45,159 nucleotides of DNA from Phycisphaerae bacterium (lineage in GTDB: Bacteria; Planctomycetota; Phycisphaerae; Phycisphaerales; UBA1924): contig PAKY01000074.1 of assembly GCA_002706885.1 (NCBI GenBank), positions 1-45,159 on the forward strand, written 5' to 3'. Both the position numbers and the translations under genes were made by a program. The notes beneath the pieces were generated by a model. It was not told where the DNA came from. It worked only from the letters and a program-made list of their open reading frames with translations, and made no database searches. Positions 26,118 to 34,061 of the stretch are shown here, piece by piece (the stretch's first letter is position 1; each line of letters begins with the position of its first letter).

Positions 26118-26141
26118 CCGCGCGCCGCCAACGCCGCGCGG
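26118..26141 (+). promoter_or_regulatory. First atpE-atpF intercistronic hairpin
   Basis: A 7-bp perfect stem (CCGCGCG / CGCGCGG) with a 10-nt loop is followed by a short T-rich run (GCGGTTTGCCTTTCTT). It could be a partial terminator or an RNA-end stabiliser that raises atpE mRNA over atpF mRNA. Confidence 0.5.
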
Positions 26142-26157
26142 GCGGTTTGCCTTTCTT

Positions 26158-26186
26158 CGCCCCGCGCCGATCGCCGGCGCGGGGCG
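26158..26186 (+). promoter_or_regulatory. Second atpE-atpF hairpin, 12-bp perfect stem
   Basis: CGCCCCGCGCCG and CGGCGCGGGGCG pair perfectly over 12 bp around a 5-nt loop. It ends about 10 nt before the GGAGAG ribosome site of atpF. There is no T-tract after it, so mRNA processing or stability control is more likely than termination. Confidence 0.65.
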
Positions 26187-26211
26187 TTCAACGCTCCGGA
26201 GAGACCCGGCC

Positions 26212-26895
26212 ATGAAGCATCTGCTCACCCTGATCGCCGCCGTCCTCGCGACCGCCTTCATCGCGGCGGCCGCGCAGGCGCCCCCCGTCCATGCCGCCCC
26301 GACGGCCCAGCACGCCGATGACCATGCCGATGATCATGGGGTCGCCGGCCACGGTGACGATCACGGTCACGGCGCCCACCACGAGCCGGCGGGCGTTGTC
26401 CCGACCCCCGCCCAGGCGATCGCGCCGCTGATCACCGCGGTGATCGTGTTCGCGATCGTGTGCTACGTCATGTACGCCGCGGTGTGGCCGAAGATCAACG
26501 CCGGCCTCGACGAGCGGGCGAACAAGATCCGCGGCGAGATCGCGGCGGCCGAGGCGGCCCGCGCCCAGGCCAAGGCGGCGCTCGAGGAGTACGAGAAGTC
26601 GCTCTCCCAGGCCCGCGCCGAGAGCCAGAAGATGCTCGAAGAAACCAAGACCAAGCAGGCCGAGCTGGCGGCCGAGCTCCGCGCGAAGAACGATCGCGAG
26701 ATCCAGGCGATGCGCGACAAGGCGATGCAGGACATCGAGGCGGCCCGCAAGTCGGCCCTTAACGAGATCTACGCCGAGTCGGTCAGTCTCGCGACCGCGA
26801 TGGCGAGCAAGATCCTTCAGCGCGAGGTCACCCCGACCGACCGCGAGCGTCTGATCGAAGAGTCGCTCGCCGAGCTCGGCGCCCACCAGAACTGA
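26212..26895 (+). CDS. atpF: ATP synthase F0 subunit b with signal peptide and His/Asp-rich insert
   Basis: 227 aa; the usual size is about 160. The peripheral-stalk b subunit has one membrane helix (AIAPLITAVIVFAIVCYVMY, about 70-90) and a long charged coiled coil (AAEAARAQAKAALEEYEKS and onwards), ending LIEESLAELG. Two additions precede the helix: a signal peptide (LLTLIAAVLATAFIAAAAQA) and a stretch with 10 His and 6 Asp in about 26 residues (within HADDHADDH and GDDHGHGAHH, about 34-59). With the signal peptide removed, this stretch would face outside the cytoplasm; metal binding is an inference. GGAGAG upstream supports the ATG. Confidence 0.92.
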   Translation: MKHLLTLIAAVLATAFIAAAAQAPPVHAAPTAQHADDHADDHGVAGHGDDHGHGAHHEPAGVVPTPAQAIAPLITAVIVFAIVCYVMYAAVWPKINAGLDERANKIRGEIAAAEAARAQAKAALEEYEKSLSQARAESQKMLEETKTKQAELAAELRAKNDREIQAMRDKAMQDIEAARKSALNEIYAESVSLATAMASKILQREVTPTDRERLIEESLAELGAHQN

Positions 26896-26933
26896 TCGGC
26901 GCCTGCACGCACGCGCCGCGAGAGGACCCGATC

Positions 26934-27563
26934 ATGCCGCTCATCGAAACCCAGCCCGACGAGGTCGCGCAGACGTACGCCAGTTCGCTCTTCGAGCTCG
27001 CGATGGCCAAGGGTGGCCAGTCCGCTGCCGAGGAGACGCTCGGCGAGCTCCAGGACATCCTCGAGATCGCTCGCGCCGACAAGCGGTTCAGCGAGTTCCT
27101 CTCGAGCCTCGTCGTCCCTGCGGGGGCGCGTGGTGACGCGCTCAGTCGGATCTTCGATGGCCGCGCGAGCGACCTGACGGTCCGGTTCCTGCGGATCCTC
27201 AACGACAAGGGACGCCTGAGCCACCTGCCCGCGATCACGCAGGCGTTCGACGAGAAGGCCCAGGCCGCTTTCGGTCGCGTCGAGGTCGACGTCTACACCG
27301 CCGAGCCGCTCGACGACGCGGCCAAGGGCGTGATGCGTCAGAAGATCGCGGACAAGCTCGGCAAGGAGGTCGTCCTCCACGCCTACACCGACCCGTCGAT
27401 GCTCGGCGGCGTCAAGCTCCGCGTCGGCGATCAGCTCATCGATGACTCGCTTGCCACCCAGCTCCGCCGCGTCCGCGACAAGCTGATTGTGGAGGGCGGG
27501 CCCAAGGTTCGGTCGCGTGCGGGCGAGATGATCGACCCGAACGCCGATCCAGCGGCGGGCTGA
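26934..27563 (+). CDS. atpH: ATP synthase F1 subunit delta
   Basis: 209 aa. The delta (OSCP) subunit caps the F1 hexamer and ties it to the b stalk. Seen: N-terminal helical domain starting AQTYASSLFELA and carrying TVRFLRILNDKGRLSHLP; the C-terminal signature is DPSMLGGVKLRVGDQLIDDS. The last about 20 residues (KVRSRAGEMIDPNADPAAG) extend past the usual 175-185 aa. Normally atpA, atpG, atpD and atpC follow. Here a repeat-flanked terminator and pgk come next, so the F1 core must be encoded elsewhere. Confidence 0.93.
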   Translation: MPLIETQPDEVAQTYASSLFELAMAKGGQSAAEETLGELQDILEIARADKRFSEFLSSLVVPAGARGDALSRIFDGRASDLTVRFLRILNDKGRLSHLPAITQAFDEKAQAAFGRVEVDVYTAEPLDDAAKGVMRQKIADKLGKEVVLHAYTDPSMLGGVKLRVGDQLIDDSLATQLRRVRDKLIVEGGPKVRSRAGEMIDPNADPAAG

Positions 27564-27595
27564 GCGACGGAGCGACAGAGCGACGAAGCGACGAA
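27564..27595 (+). repeat. Four tandem octamers after atpH
   Basis: Four back-to-back 8-bp units with consensus GCGACRRA follow the atpH stop directly and run into the stem of the terminator. They look like a slippage-prone short repeat. Confidence 0.75.
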
Positions 27596-27624
27596 GGGCG
27601 TCCGGACGGATGCCCTTTTTCTTT
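27595..27624 (+). terminator. Rho-independent terminator closing the atp cluster
   Basis: A 9-bp stem with one G-T wobble (AGGGCGTCC / GGATGCCCT) and a GGAC loop is followed by TTTTCTTT. It sits 32 bp after the atpH stop and ends the F0 gene cluster before pgk. Confidence 0.9.
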
Positions 27625-27678
27625 GATCAAGCTGTTCCGCGTCGTCGCCCCGGCGCCTCATCGGACTGCGGCCGCCAC

Positions 27679-27684
27679 TAGAAT
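27679..27684 (+). promoter_or_regulatory. Putative -10 (TAGAAT) of pgk
   Basis: TAGAAT is one mismatch from consensus and lies 24 bp upstream of the pgk ATG, with GAAGGAGA in between as the ribosome site. With the terminator before it, pgk probably has its own promoter here. The -35 is unclear. Confidence 0.45.
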
Positions 27685-27708
27685 CGCCCACTGAAGGAGA
27701 CCCCCACC

Positions 27709-28920
27709 ATGCCCAAAGCCACCATCAATGCCGTCGACGTTCAGGGCAAGCGTGTGCTCGTTCGTGTGGACTTCAACGTCCCGCTCAAGGACGGGGCGAT
27801 CACCGACGATCGGCGCATCCGGGCGGCTCTGCCGACGATCAAGAACATCATCGACCGCGGTGGCCGGGCGATCCTCATGAGCCACCTCGGTCGTCCCGAA
27901 GGGACCGGCTACGAGGCCGCGCTCTCGCTCAAGCCGGCGGCGGAGCGCCTGAGTCAACTGCTCAGCAAGCCCGTGGCGTTCCCGACCGACGACTGCACAA
28001 CCGCGCAGGAGGACGTCGACGCGATGCAGGACGGCGACGTGCTGCTGCTGGAGAACCTCCGCTTCCACAAGGCAGAGAAGAAGGGCGACGCTGCGTTCGC
28101 CGCGAAGCTCGCGGCGTACGCCGACGTCTATGTCAACGACGCCTTCGGCACGTGTCACCGCGAGGACGCGAGCATGGTTGCCGTACCGCGTCTGCTGGAG
28201 GGCAAGCCGCGCGTGACGGGGTTCCTGGTCGAGAAGGAAATCAAGTATCTCTCCGACGCGCTGGCCGAGCCGGAGCGTCCGTTCGTCGTGATCCTCGGCG
28301 GCGCGAAGGTCTCCGACAAGCTCCCCGCGATCGAGAACCTGCTCCCGAAGGCCGACCACCTGCTCATCGGCGGGGCGATGGCGTACACGTTCATCAAGGC
28401 CCTCGGCCACGAGGTCGGCGAGAGCAGGGTCGAGACCGAGCAACTCGCCGCGGCGAAGGGCATGATCGACCACGCGGCGAAGGGCCACGTCAAGCTGCAC
28501 CTCCCGACGGACCACATCTGCTCGACGCAGTTCCACGAGACCCAGGGCGACATCGAGGTCTTCGACGACCACATCAAGGCCGGGTTCATGGGCCTCGACA
28601 TCGGCCCGAAGACGCAGAGCCACTACGCGAGCGTGATCCGGTCGGCGAAGACGGTGGTCTGGAACGGGCCGATGGGCGTGTTCGAGTGGGCGCCGTTCAA
28701 AGTCGGCACGAAGACCGTCGCCGAGGCGTTGGCCCAGGCGACCGAGGCGGGCGCAACAACGATCGTCGGCGGCGGCGACTCGGCCGCGGCGATCGAGGTC
28801 TTCGGCCTCGCGGACAAGGTCAGCCACGTGAGCACGGGCGGCGGGGCGAGCCTTGAGATGCTTCAGGGCAAGGACTTCGCGAGCGTCGGGCTGCTGGATG
28901 AGTCGGAGAAGCTGTTCTGA
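27709..28920 (+). CDS. pgk: Phosphoglycerate kinase
   Basis: 403 aa. Transfers phosphate between 1,3-bisphosphoglycerate and ADP in glycolysis. All markers are present: [48 protein letters not shown] (where THR/AHR is common in the family), [29 protein letters not shown] and [11 protein letters not shown] with STGGGASLE. Length is the usual 390-405 aa. GAAGGAGA sits 10-12 nt upstream. It follows the ATP synthase cluster, a functional link only at the level of energy metabolism. No clear terminator downstream. Confidence 0.97.
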   Translation: MPKATINAVDVQGKRVLVRVDFNVPLKDGAITDDRRIRAALPTIKNIIDRGGRAILMSHLGRPEGTGYEAALSLKPAAERLSQLLSKPVAFPTDDCTTAQEDVDAMQDGDVLLLENLRFHKAEKKGDAAFAAKLAAYADVYVNDAFGTCHREDASMVAVPRLLEGKPRVTGFLVEKEIKYLSDALAEPERPFVVILGGAKVSDKLPAIENLLPKADHLLIGGAMAYTFIKALGHEVGESRVETEQLAAAKGMIDHAAKGHVKLHLPTDHICSTQFHETQGDIEVFDDHIKAGFMGLDIGPKTQSHYASVIRSAKTVVWNGPMGVFEWAPFKVGTKTVAEALAQATEAGATTIVGGGDSAAAIEVFGLADKVSHVSTGGGASLEMLQGKDFASVGLLDESEKLF

Positions 28921-28938
28921 GGCTCATCCCCGGGCTTA

Positions 28939-29160
28939 CAGAATGATCGCATCGCGTCGTTCCTTGATCGCATCACCATTCATCCCGCGAAGCGACGCGG
29001 AAATCCGTGCATCCGAACGCTGCGAACCACGGTCGTGGTCGTGCGTGAGTACCTCGCCAGCGGATGACGGCCGACGGAATCGTAAACGACTTCCCAGAAC
29101 TGGAAATCGATGACATCCGGGCGTGCCTCGCCTTTGCAGCCCACCGCGATAGGCGGCTGA
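28939..29160 (+). pseudogene. Frameshifted DUF433 (antitoxin-like) remnant
   Basis: Inside the 315-bp gap after pgk two adjoining frames give one DUF433-like protein. Frame 1 (to about 29062) reads FLDRITIHPAKRRGNPCIR, then VREYLASG and a stop. Frame 3 continues from 29064 with MTADGIVNDFPELEIDDIRA, then CLAFAAHRDRRL. A single missing base in GGATG would explain the break. In frame 1 no ATG is found upstream, and the GxPCIRG core is altered to NPCIRT. DUF433 proteins are usually antitoxins paired with a DUF5615 PIN-like toxin. I see no intact toxin downstream. Either a decayed toxin-antitoxin locus or a sequencing error. Confidence 0.75.
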
Positions 29161-29224
29161 TGGCTGGCAACATCTCGTTCGCCCCGTCGCCGATTGCATC
29201 TCGATTGTCGCGGGTCCACCCCTC

Positions 29225-29230
29225 TACCCT
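29225..29230 (+). promoter_or_regulatory. Putative -10-like TACCCT before the glycosyltransferase
   Basis: TACCCT ends 5 nt before the ATG at 29236 and there is no Shine-Dalgarno sequence. It is the weakest member of the leaderless set. Confidence 0.25.
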
Positions 29231-29235
29231 GCCCG

Positions 29236-31011
29236 ATGCCCCGCCCCTGGCGACACCTCCTCCTCCTGACCGCCCTGTGCGCGATCGCCTACCTACCCGG
29301 CCTCACCAACCACGGCCTCACGAACTGGCAGGAATCGGTCCGTCTCGCCGCGACGCGTGAGATGGCCGTCGCCGATGACGGCCGGGGCGACTGGGTCACC
29401 CCCACCATCCACGGCACGCCGTATCTCGCCAAGCCGCCCGCCATCTATTGGTCGCAGCTCGTGATCGCGAAGCTCCGCGGCGCCGACGTGCCCACACTCT
29501 TCGACCTCCGCCTCTCGGTCGCGCTCGCCGGGTGGCTCGGCGTGCTCGCGACCTACCTCGTCGCCCGCTCACTCCTGCGAGACGATCCGGAGGCGGGACG
29601 ACTGGCGTTCTGGGCCGCGGCGATGCTCGCGACCGGGGTGCTGGTGGTTCGGGCGGCGCGGATCGGGGAGTTGGACGTGCTGCTCGTGCCGCTGACGGCT
29701 CTTGCCGTTTGGGGCGGGTGGCGAGCGGCAGATTCCCGAGCAGATTGCCAGATAGCAAATGGTCAGATGGCCAGATGGGTTGTGTCGGTCGCAATTGGGT
29801 GCATTGCGTTCGCGGGGCTGGCGCTGACGAAGGGGCCTCCCGGGATGCTCGCGGCGGGGCTTGCGATCCTCGGCGGGATCGCGGCGCACGCTTGGGTTGA
29901 CGAACGTACGGGCCCGCGGCGGCTCGACGTCATGATCTACATCGGTCTGCTGATCCTGGTCGGCGCGATCGTGCAGGCGGTCGACAAGGCTCGGCCCGGT
30001 TCTTTCAACGAGGTCGTTGGTCTCGCGTTCTTCACGCTCGCGGCGATCGCCGTCTCCTCCGTCGTCATCGGGCTCTGCCAGCCGCGCGGCGCCGGGGCGG
30101 TGATCGTCCGATCGCTTCGGAGCGGTTGGCCGATAGGCGGCGCGGTCGGTTTCGGCGCCCTCTGGGTGTGGGGTGAGGCGGTGCGGGCGTCGATCGGCGA
30201 CGCGGCGGTGGATGCCGCGGTGAGCCGGGAGGCGGGGGACAACCTCAACGTGCTCGTCCTGACCGCGCCTTCAAGGGGACTGGAGGTGGTGCTCTACGGC
30301 GCGGGACTGGGTTCGGTCGCGTTCATCGCGGCGGTCGTGTGGATGATCAAGGACAGGCCTCGCGTGTCCGCCGGAGCGGTGTGGGCGCTCGCCTGGGTCG
30401 TGGCGCCGCTGATCGTCTACAGCTCGCTCGGCCACGGCGCCCACCGCTATCTCCTGCCGATACTGCCCGGCGTGTGCATCGTTGGCGGGTGGTGGGTGGT
30501 GAACTGGTTCCGCGACGTTGTGCCGAAGACGGGCCCGCGTGTCTTCGGCGCAATCGTCGTGATGCTGGCGGTTGGTCAGGGGTGGTGGTATGGCTACGGG
30601 CGCGAGGTGTACTACCGCGACCGCTCGCCTCGCGACTACGTTGCCGCCGTGCTTTCAGATCCAGAGGTCAATCCCAAACGCATCGCCTCGCTCGACGTGT
30701 GGACGCCCGCCTTCGATGTCTATGCCGGAGCGCCGGTTACGCCATTGCTCGATATCGACATGTCCAGCGACTTCCCCCACGCCCTCACGCCGATCGACGC
30801 GTGGCTTGAGAGGATTCGGGCCTCGGGCGAGCCGTGGACCGTCCTCGTCCGCGCGAGCGCCAATCCAGACTTCCCGGACGCCCCCACCGCAATCGAGCGG
30901 CTGCGGCAGACCGCCCTCGACATCCGGGAAATTTCGATCCCGGAGGAAGCCTCGTTCTTGGCCGATCGGTGGCGAACGCGGATGACCGCGGTCGTGGTCA
31001 CCCCGCGCTAA
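29236..31011 (+). CDS. GT39/ArnT-like membrane glycosyltransferase
   Basis: 591 aa from ATG 29236. About ten or more membrane helices in the first 450 residues and a soluble C-terminal domain. The first extracytoplasmic loop has the pattern of lipid-dependent glycosyltransferases of the PMT/ArnT class: TNWQESVRLAATREMA (acidic catalytic position E), then GDWVTPTIHGTPYLAKPPAIYW. Such enzymes take sugars from polyprenyl phosphates and add them to lipids or proteins outside the cytoplasm. Acceptor and sugar are unknown. An AT-richer CAGAT-repeat patch lies inside (29729-29779), encoding a loop. The stop interlocks with that of the convergent gene (CTAA, 31008-31011). Confidence 0.85.
   Translation: MPRPWRHLLLLTALCAIAYLPGLTNHGLTNWQESVRLAATREMAVADDGRGDWVTPTIHGTPYLAKPPAIYWSQLVIAKLRGADVPTLFDLRLSVALAGWLGVLATYLVARSLLRDDPEAGRLAFWAAAMLATGVLVVRAARIGELDVLLVPLTALAVWGGWRAADSRADCQIANGQMARWVVSVAIGCIAFAGLALTKGPPGMLAAGLAILGGIAAHAWVDERTGPRRLDVMIYIGLLILVGAIVQAVDKARPGSFNEVVGLAFFTLAAIAVSSVVIGLCQPRGAGAVIVRSLRSGWPIGGAVGFGALWVWGEAVRASIGDAAVDAAVSREAGDNLNVLVLTAPSRGLEVVLYGAGLGSVAFIAAVVWMIKDRPRVSAGAVWALAWVVAPLIVYSSLGHGAHRYLLPILPGVCIVGGWWVVNWFRDVVPKTGPRVFGAIVVMLAVGQGWWYGYGREVYYRDRSPRDYVAAVLSDPEVNPKRIASLDVWTPAFDVYAGAPVTPLLDIDMSSDFPHALTPIDAWLERIRASGEPWTVLVRASANPDFPDAPTAIERLRQTALDIREISIPEEASFLADRWRTRMTAVVVTPR
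29729..29779 (+). repeat. CAGAT-repeat patch inside the glycosyltransferase gene
   Basis: Five CAGAT cores within 51 bp, at 29729, 29741, 29749, 29764 and 29772, in a stretch poorer in GC than its surroundings. It encodes a hydrophilic loop (SRADCQIANGQMARW) between membrane helices and keeps the frame. It looks like a short insertion or local expansion. Confidence 0.5.
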
Positions 31012-31661
31012 CGCCTCGAGGGTCTGGTCCGTCGAGCGACGCCCACGCCTGCAAACGCGAACAGCGCGGCGGCCGTCGACGGACCCGGCATGGCGATGAC
31101 CCGAACCACCCCGGCAGCCGGAGCGCCGATCGACGAGATAGCGGAACGCTCGTCGAAAAGTGTGAGCGAGGACAACGTCGCCTGACCCGGAATGAAGTCC
31201 GTGGCGTTGAAGGGCCCGAGGCCGAAATGATTGATCGCGAGGTCGATGTCCGAGATTCCGACGAATGAGAGCGTGTCGCCCGACCGGACGGCGAGCGTCG
31301 ACGCGAGGCGGAGTTCGATGTCGTCCTGATCACCAATGTTGTCGGCGTCGAGCACGGCGAACTCGATCAACGACGCCAACCCCGTGCGCGCGTTCACGAC
31401 GCGCGCGGTCCCATGCAACTCGAACATGCCGGTGAGTCGCCGATCATCTGTGTCGATCAACAGAACGGGCTGGAGGTCGGCCAGAAACACCCTCGATAGT
31501 TCCCGTTCATCGCCTTGGAAGGACCCAACCTCGATCGAGCCGGACACCCCGATTTCGGCGGCAGATGAGCCGTGGTGAACGCCGATCTGTAGGTCGATGC
31601 CTCCCGCGGCCGTCGCCGCGATCGACAACGCCATAGCAACGGCCGCTCTGAACCACACCAT
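31008..31661 (-). CDS. Exported protein with PEP-CTERM-like sorting tail
   Basis: 217 aa. Signal peptide MVWFRAAVAMALSIAATAAG. The middle is a beta-rich extracellular domain I do not recognise (GVHHGSSAAEIGVSG, LFDERSAISSIG). The C-terminus VIAMPGPSTAAALFAFAGVG followed by VARRTRPSRR has a Pro-containing motif, a hydrophobic helix and an Arg-rich end. This is the architecture of PEP-CTERM sorting signals, which are common in Planctomycetota and processed by exosortase. The motif here is PGP rather than PEP. AAGGGA six to seven bases upstream favours the ATG at 31661; one at 31667 is possible. No exosortase in the window. Confidence 0.75.
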   Translation of the reverse strand: MVWFRAAVAMALSIAATAAGGIDLQIGVHHGSSAAEIGVSGSIEVGSFQGDERELSRVFLADLQPVLLIDTDDRRLTGMFELHGTARVVNARTGLASLIEFAVLDADNIGDQDDIELRLASTLAVRSGDTLSFVGISDIDLAINHFGLGPFNATDFIPGQATLSSLTLFDERSAISSIGAPAAGVVRVIAMPGPSTAAALFAFAGVGVARRTRPSRR

Positions 31662-31822
31662 CCGCATTCCCTTCACCCGCGCCGCCCCGGACGAGGCGCA
31701 CCGAACGAAGTTGTACCCCCGACCGACAGAATGGCAACCGAATCGGCGAGTTCGTGCCGGATTCAGCATCCGCCGAGCGAACGCGTCGAGGGACGCGGGC
31801 GTACGCGGGCAAGGAGGTCGCC

Positions 31823-32041
31823 ATGCCGTACGTGAATGTCAGGATCACACCCGCCGCGACGCGCGACCAGCGCGAACAGATCGTTCGCGAGATCACCGAG
31901 ACGCTCACTCGCGTGCTGACCAAGCGTCCGGAGCAGACACACGTCGTCATCGATGAAATCGCGGAGGACCACTGGGGGTACGCGGGCGAGCTGACGGACA
32001 CGTTTCGATCCCGCGCAAGCGGCGAACGCAGCGGCGGTTAG
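31823..32041 (+). CDS. 4-oxalocrotonate tautomerase-family protein
   Basis: 72 aa from ATG 31823. AAGGAGG five bases upstream is one of the best ribosome sites of the window and rules out a longer start at 31754. After Met removal Pro is N-terminal (MPYVNVRITP), the catalytic base of the tautomerase superfamily. The beta-alpha-beta pattern continues with REQIVREITETLTRVLTKRP and THVVIDEIAEDHWGYAGE. The family isomerises 2-hydroxymuconate-type acids, but single genes often have unknown substrates. Slightly longer than the usual 62 aa at the C-terminus. Its TAG stop overlaps the mutL TAA on the other strand. Confidence 0.9.
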   Translation: MPYVNVRITPAATRDQREQIVREITETLTRVLTKRPEQTHVVIDEIAEDHWGYAGELTDTFRSRASGERSGG

Positions 32042-33912
32042 CGTCGTTCGAAGAGTTTCTCGAGCGAGGAGAGACTCAGACGGACCGAGGTCGGGCGTCC
32101 GTGCGGGCATGAAGACGAGCGTTCGACGCGTTCTCGCTGCTCGAGCAGGGCGCGGATCTCGTCGTCGGCGAGTCGATCCCCCGCTTTGACCGCGGCCTTG
32201 CAGGCCATCATGTCGAGGATCTCGCGCAGGGCGTTCTCGGGGTCCGGGGCGAAACCGTCGGTCGCGGCTCGATCGAGCAGATCGGCGGCGAAGGCGGCCG
32301 GGTCAACGTTTCGGGCGAACAGCAGCGTCGGGGCGGAACGGATACCAGCGGTCCGCGGCCCGAGCGGCTCGACGATGAGTCCGATACGCGCCAGCGCCGG
32401 CGCGAGACTCTCAAGCGCATCGAGTCGGTCCGGCTCGCATGAGAACGTCAGCGGGGCGAGGAGTGATTGGCTCTCGAGCGTGCCGGCGCCGACACGCTCA
32501 AGCAGCGACTCGAACATCACACGCTCGTGGAGCGCGTGCTGGTCGATGAGCAGCACGCCCCGCTCGTCCTCGACGACGAGATAGCTGTCGTGCACCTGAA
32601 GAAAACGCTCCGGACGCGGCGAAGGAGCCGTGGTCGTCGACGCCGGGACCTCGTGAGGGACCGCGGTGTGCACCGCGCCGCGAATCGCGTCGACGTCGAG
32701 GACCGGTCGTACCGCTCGCTCCGCGTCGTCACGGAGATCCCGAACGCGCTGAACAAACGCCTCCGCCGATCGATCGACGTCGCCCGGCCCGAATCGGGGG
32801 ACATCAAACGTCGGCCGGGAGGCGCTGGCGGCGTCTCGGGTGAGGTCTGCGGCGCGGAGCGCTTCGCGCACGCCGTGCAGCACGGCCTGGTGCACCATCG
32901 ATTGGTCACGGAAGCGGACTTCGAGCTTCGCGGGATGGACGTTCACATCGACTGCCGAAGGCGCCATCTCGATCATGAGGACCGCGGTGGGATAGCGACC
33001 GGGCTCGATGAGCCCGCGGTATGCCTCGCGGAGGGCGTGCTGGGTGACCTTGTCGCGGATGGTGCGGCCGTTCAGAAACACGCGTTGCGCCGCCGCGGTC
33101 GCCCGCGCAATCGCGGGTCGCCCGACGAGGCCCCAAATCAGCACGCCACGGGCGTCGTCGAACCGATCGACCGACACCTCGAGGAGTTGCGAGCCAACCT
33201 CGCGACCGAGGACCGCGAGCACGCGATCGAGTGGCGACTGGCCGGATGGAAGCGAGATCGCTTCTCGCCCGTCGGTCCGTACCGTGAAGCCGACCGCAGG
33301 TCGGGCGATCGCCAGATCGCGGATCCAATCGAGGCAACGGCCGCGCTCGGTCGCCGCGGTCTTCAGGAACTTGCGTCGGGCCGGGGTGTTGAAGAACAGG
33401 TCGCGAACGACGAGCTGGGTGCCCTCCGGCGCCGCCGCGGGAACGGGGTCACCGAAGTTCGAACCTTCAACCGAGAGCGACCAGGCCTCTTCGGCGCCAC
33501 GCTCACGACTCAGCAGCGTGAGGCGGGAAACCGACGCGATGGACGCGAGCGCCTCGCCCCGAAACCCCATGGTCGCGATCCGGTCGAGATCCTCCGCCTC
33601 TGAGATCTTGCTGGTCGCGTGCGGCGCGACGGCGAGAGCCAGTTCGTCCCTTGGGATTCCCACCCCGTCGTCGGTGATGGCGATTCGCGTCATGCCTCCG
33701 TCGTCGAGGTCGACGACGACCGAGCGAGCGCCCGCGTCCAAAGCGTTCTCGACGAGTTCCTTGACCACCGACGCGGGGCGTTCGATGACCTCACCCGCCG
33801 CGATCTGGTTGACGAGCAGGGCGCCGAGCGGGCGGATACGCGCCCGCTCGTCGGCGATGACGGGGTCGACGTCGGGGCCGAGGCGCAGGGCGTGGGTCTC
33901 AGCGTGCGACAT
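32038..33912 (-). CDS. mutL: DNA mismatch repair protein MutL with endonuclease motif
   Basis: 624 aa from ATG 33912. The GHKL ATPase domain is intact: VIERPASVVKELVENALDAG (E52, N56), DDGVGIP, GFRGEALASIASVS and GTQLVVRDLFFNTPARRKFL. The C-terminal dimerisation domain carries the DQHAxxExxxxE endonuclease motif at D457-E468 (DQHALHERVMFE), with partner motifs ACKAAVKAGDRL and SSCPHGRPTS near the end. So it should nick the new strand itself, as in bacteria without MutH. A TACACT -10 ends 6 nt before the ATG; upstream codons of the longer frame read antisense of the HIT gene region. No mutS here. Confidence 0.95.
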   Translation of the reverse strand: MSHAETHALRLGPDVDPVIADERARIRPLGALLVNQIAAGEVIERPASVVKELVENALDAGARSVVVDLDDGGMTRIAITDDGVGIPRDELALAVAPHATSKISEAEDLDRIATMGFRGEALASIASVSRLTLLSRERGAEEAWSLSVEGSNFGDPVPAAAPEGTQLVVRDLFFNTPARRKFLKTAATERGRCLDWIRDLAIARPAVGFTVRTDGREAISLPSGQSPLDRVLAVLGREVGSQLLEVSVDRFDDARGVLIWGLVGRPAIARATAAAQRVFLNGRTIRDKVTQHALREAYRGLIEPGRYPTAVLMIEMAPSAVDVNVHPAKLEVRFRDQSMVHQAVLHGVREALRAADLTRDAASASRPTFDVPRFGPGDVDRSAEAFVQRVRDLRDDAERAVRPVLDVDAIRGAVHTAVPHEVPASTTTAPSPRPERFLQVHDSYLVVEDERGVLLIDQHALHERVMFESLLERVGAGTLESQSLLAPLTFSCEPDRLDALESLAPALARIGLIVEPLGPRTAGIRSAPTLLFARNVDPAAFAADLLDRAATDGFAPDPENALREILDMMACKAAVKAGDRLADDEIRALLEQRERVERSSSCPHGRPTSVRLSLSSLEKLFERR

Positions 33913-33918
33913 AGCACG

Positions 33919-33924
33919 AGTGTA
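33919..33924 (-). promoter_or_regulatory. Putative -10 (TACACT) of mutL
   Basis: Bottom-strand TACACT ends 6 nt before the mutL ATG at 33912. The spacer CGTGCT has no Shine-Dalgarno sequence, so a leaderless mRNA is expected. Confidence 0.4.
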
Positions 33925-34049
33925 CCGGACAGGCTCCGGGCGGACCATACCGGATCTTGAGAACCGCTTCGGAGACGCCGCACGATGTAGTGCAGCCGTT
34001 CCTGAGGAGGAGTTCATCACCGGTCGCAGGCTGGACGCCGGGTCAGCGG

Positions 34050-34055
34050 TACGAT
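34050..34055 (+). promoter_or_regulatory. Putative -10 (TACGAT) of the HIT gene
   Basis: TACGAT ends 6 nt before the ATG at 34062, with spacer GGCGGC. The same hexamer and a similar distance occur before the MBL gene at 37891. Leaderless start predicted. Confidence 0.4.
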
Positions 34056-34061
34056 GGCGGC

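Noticed and set aside
29064..29360. 98-aa plus-strand frame as an independent small gene
   Set aside because: Its first 32 residues are the C-terminal half of a frameshifted DUF433 protein and the rest reads into the glycosyltransferase in another frame.
32467..33603. 378-aa plus-strand frame opposite mutL
   Set aside because: Shadow of mutL, which has all its catalytic motifs.
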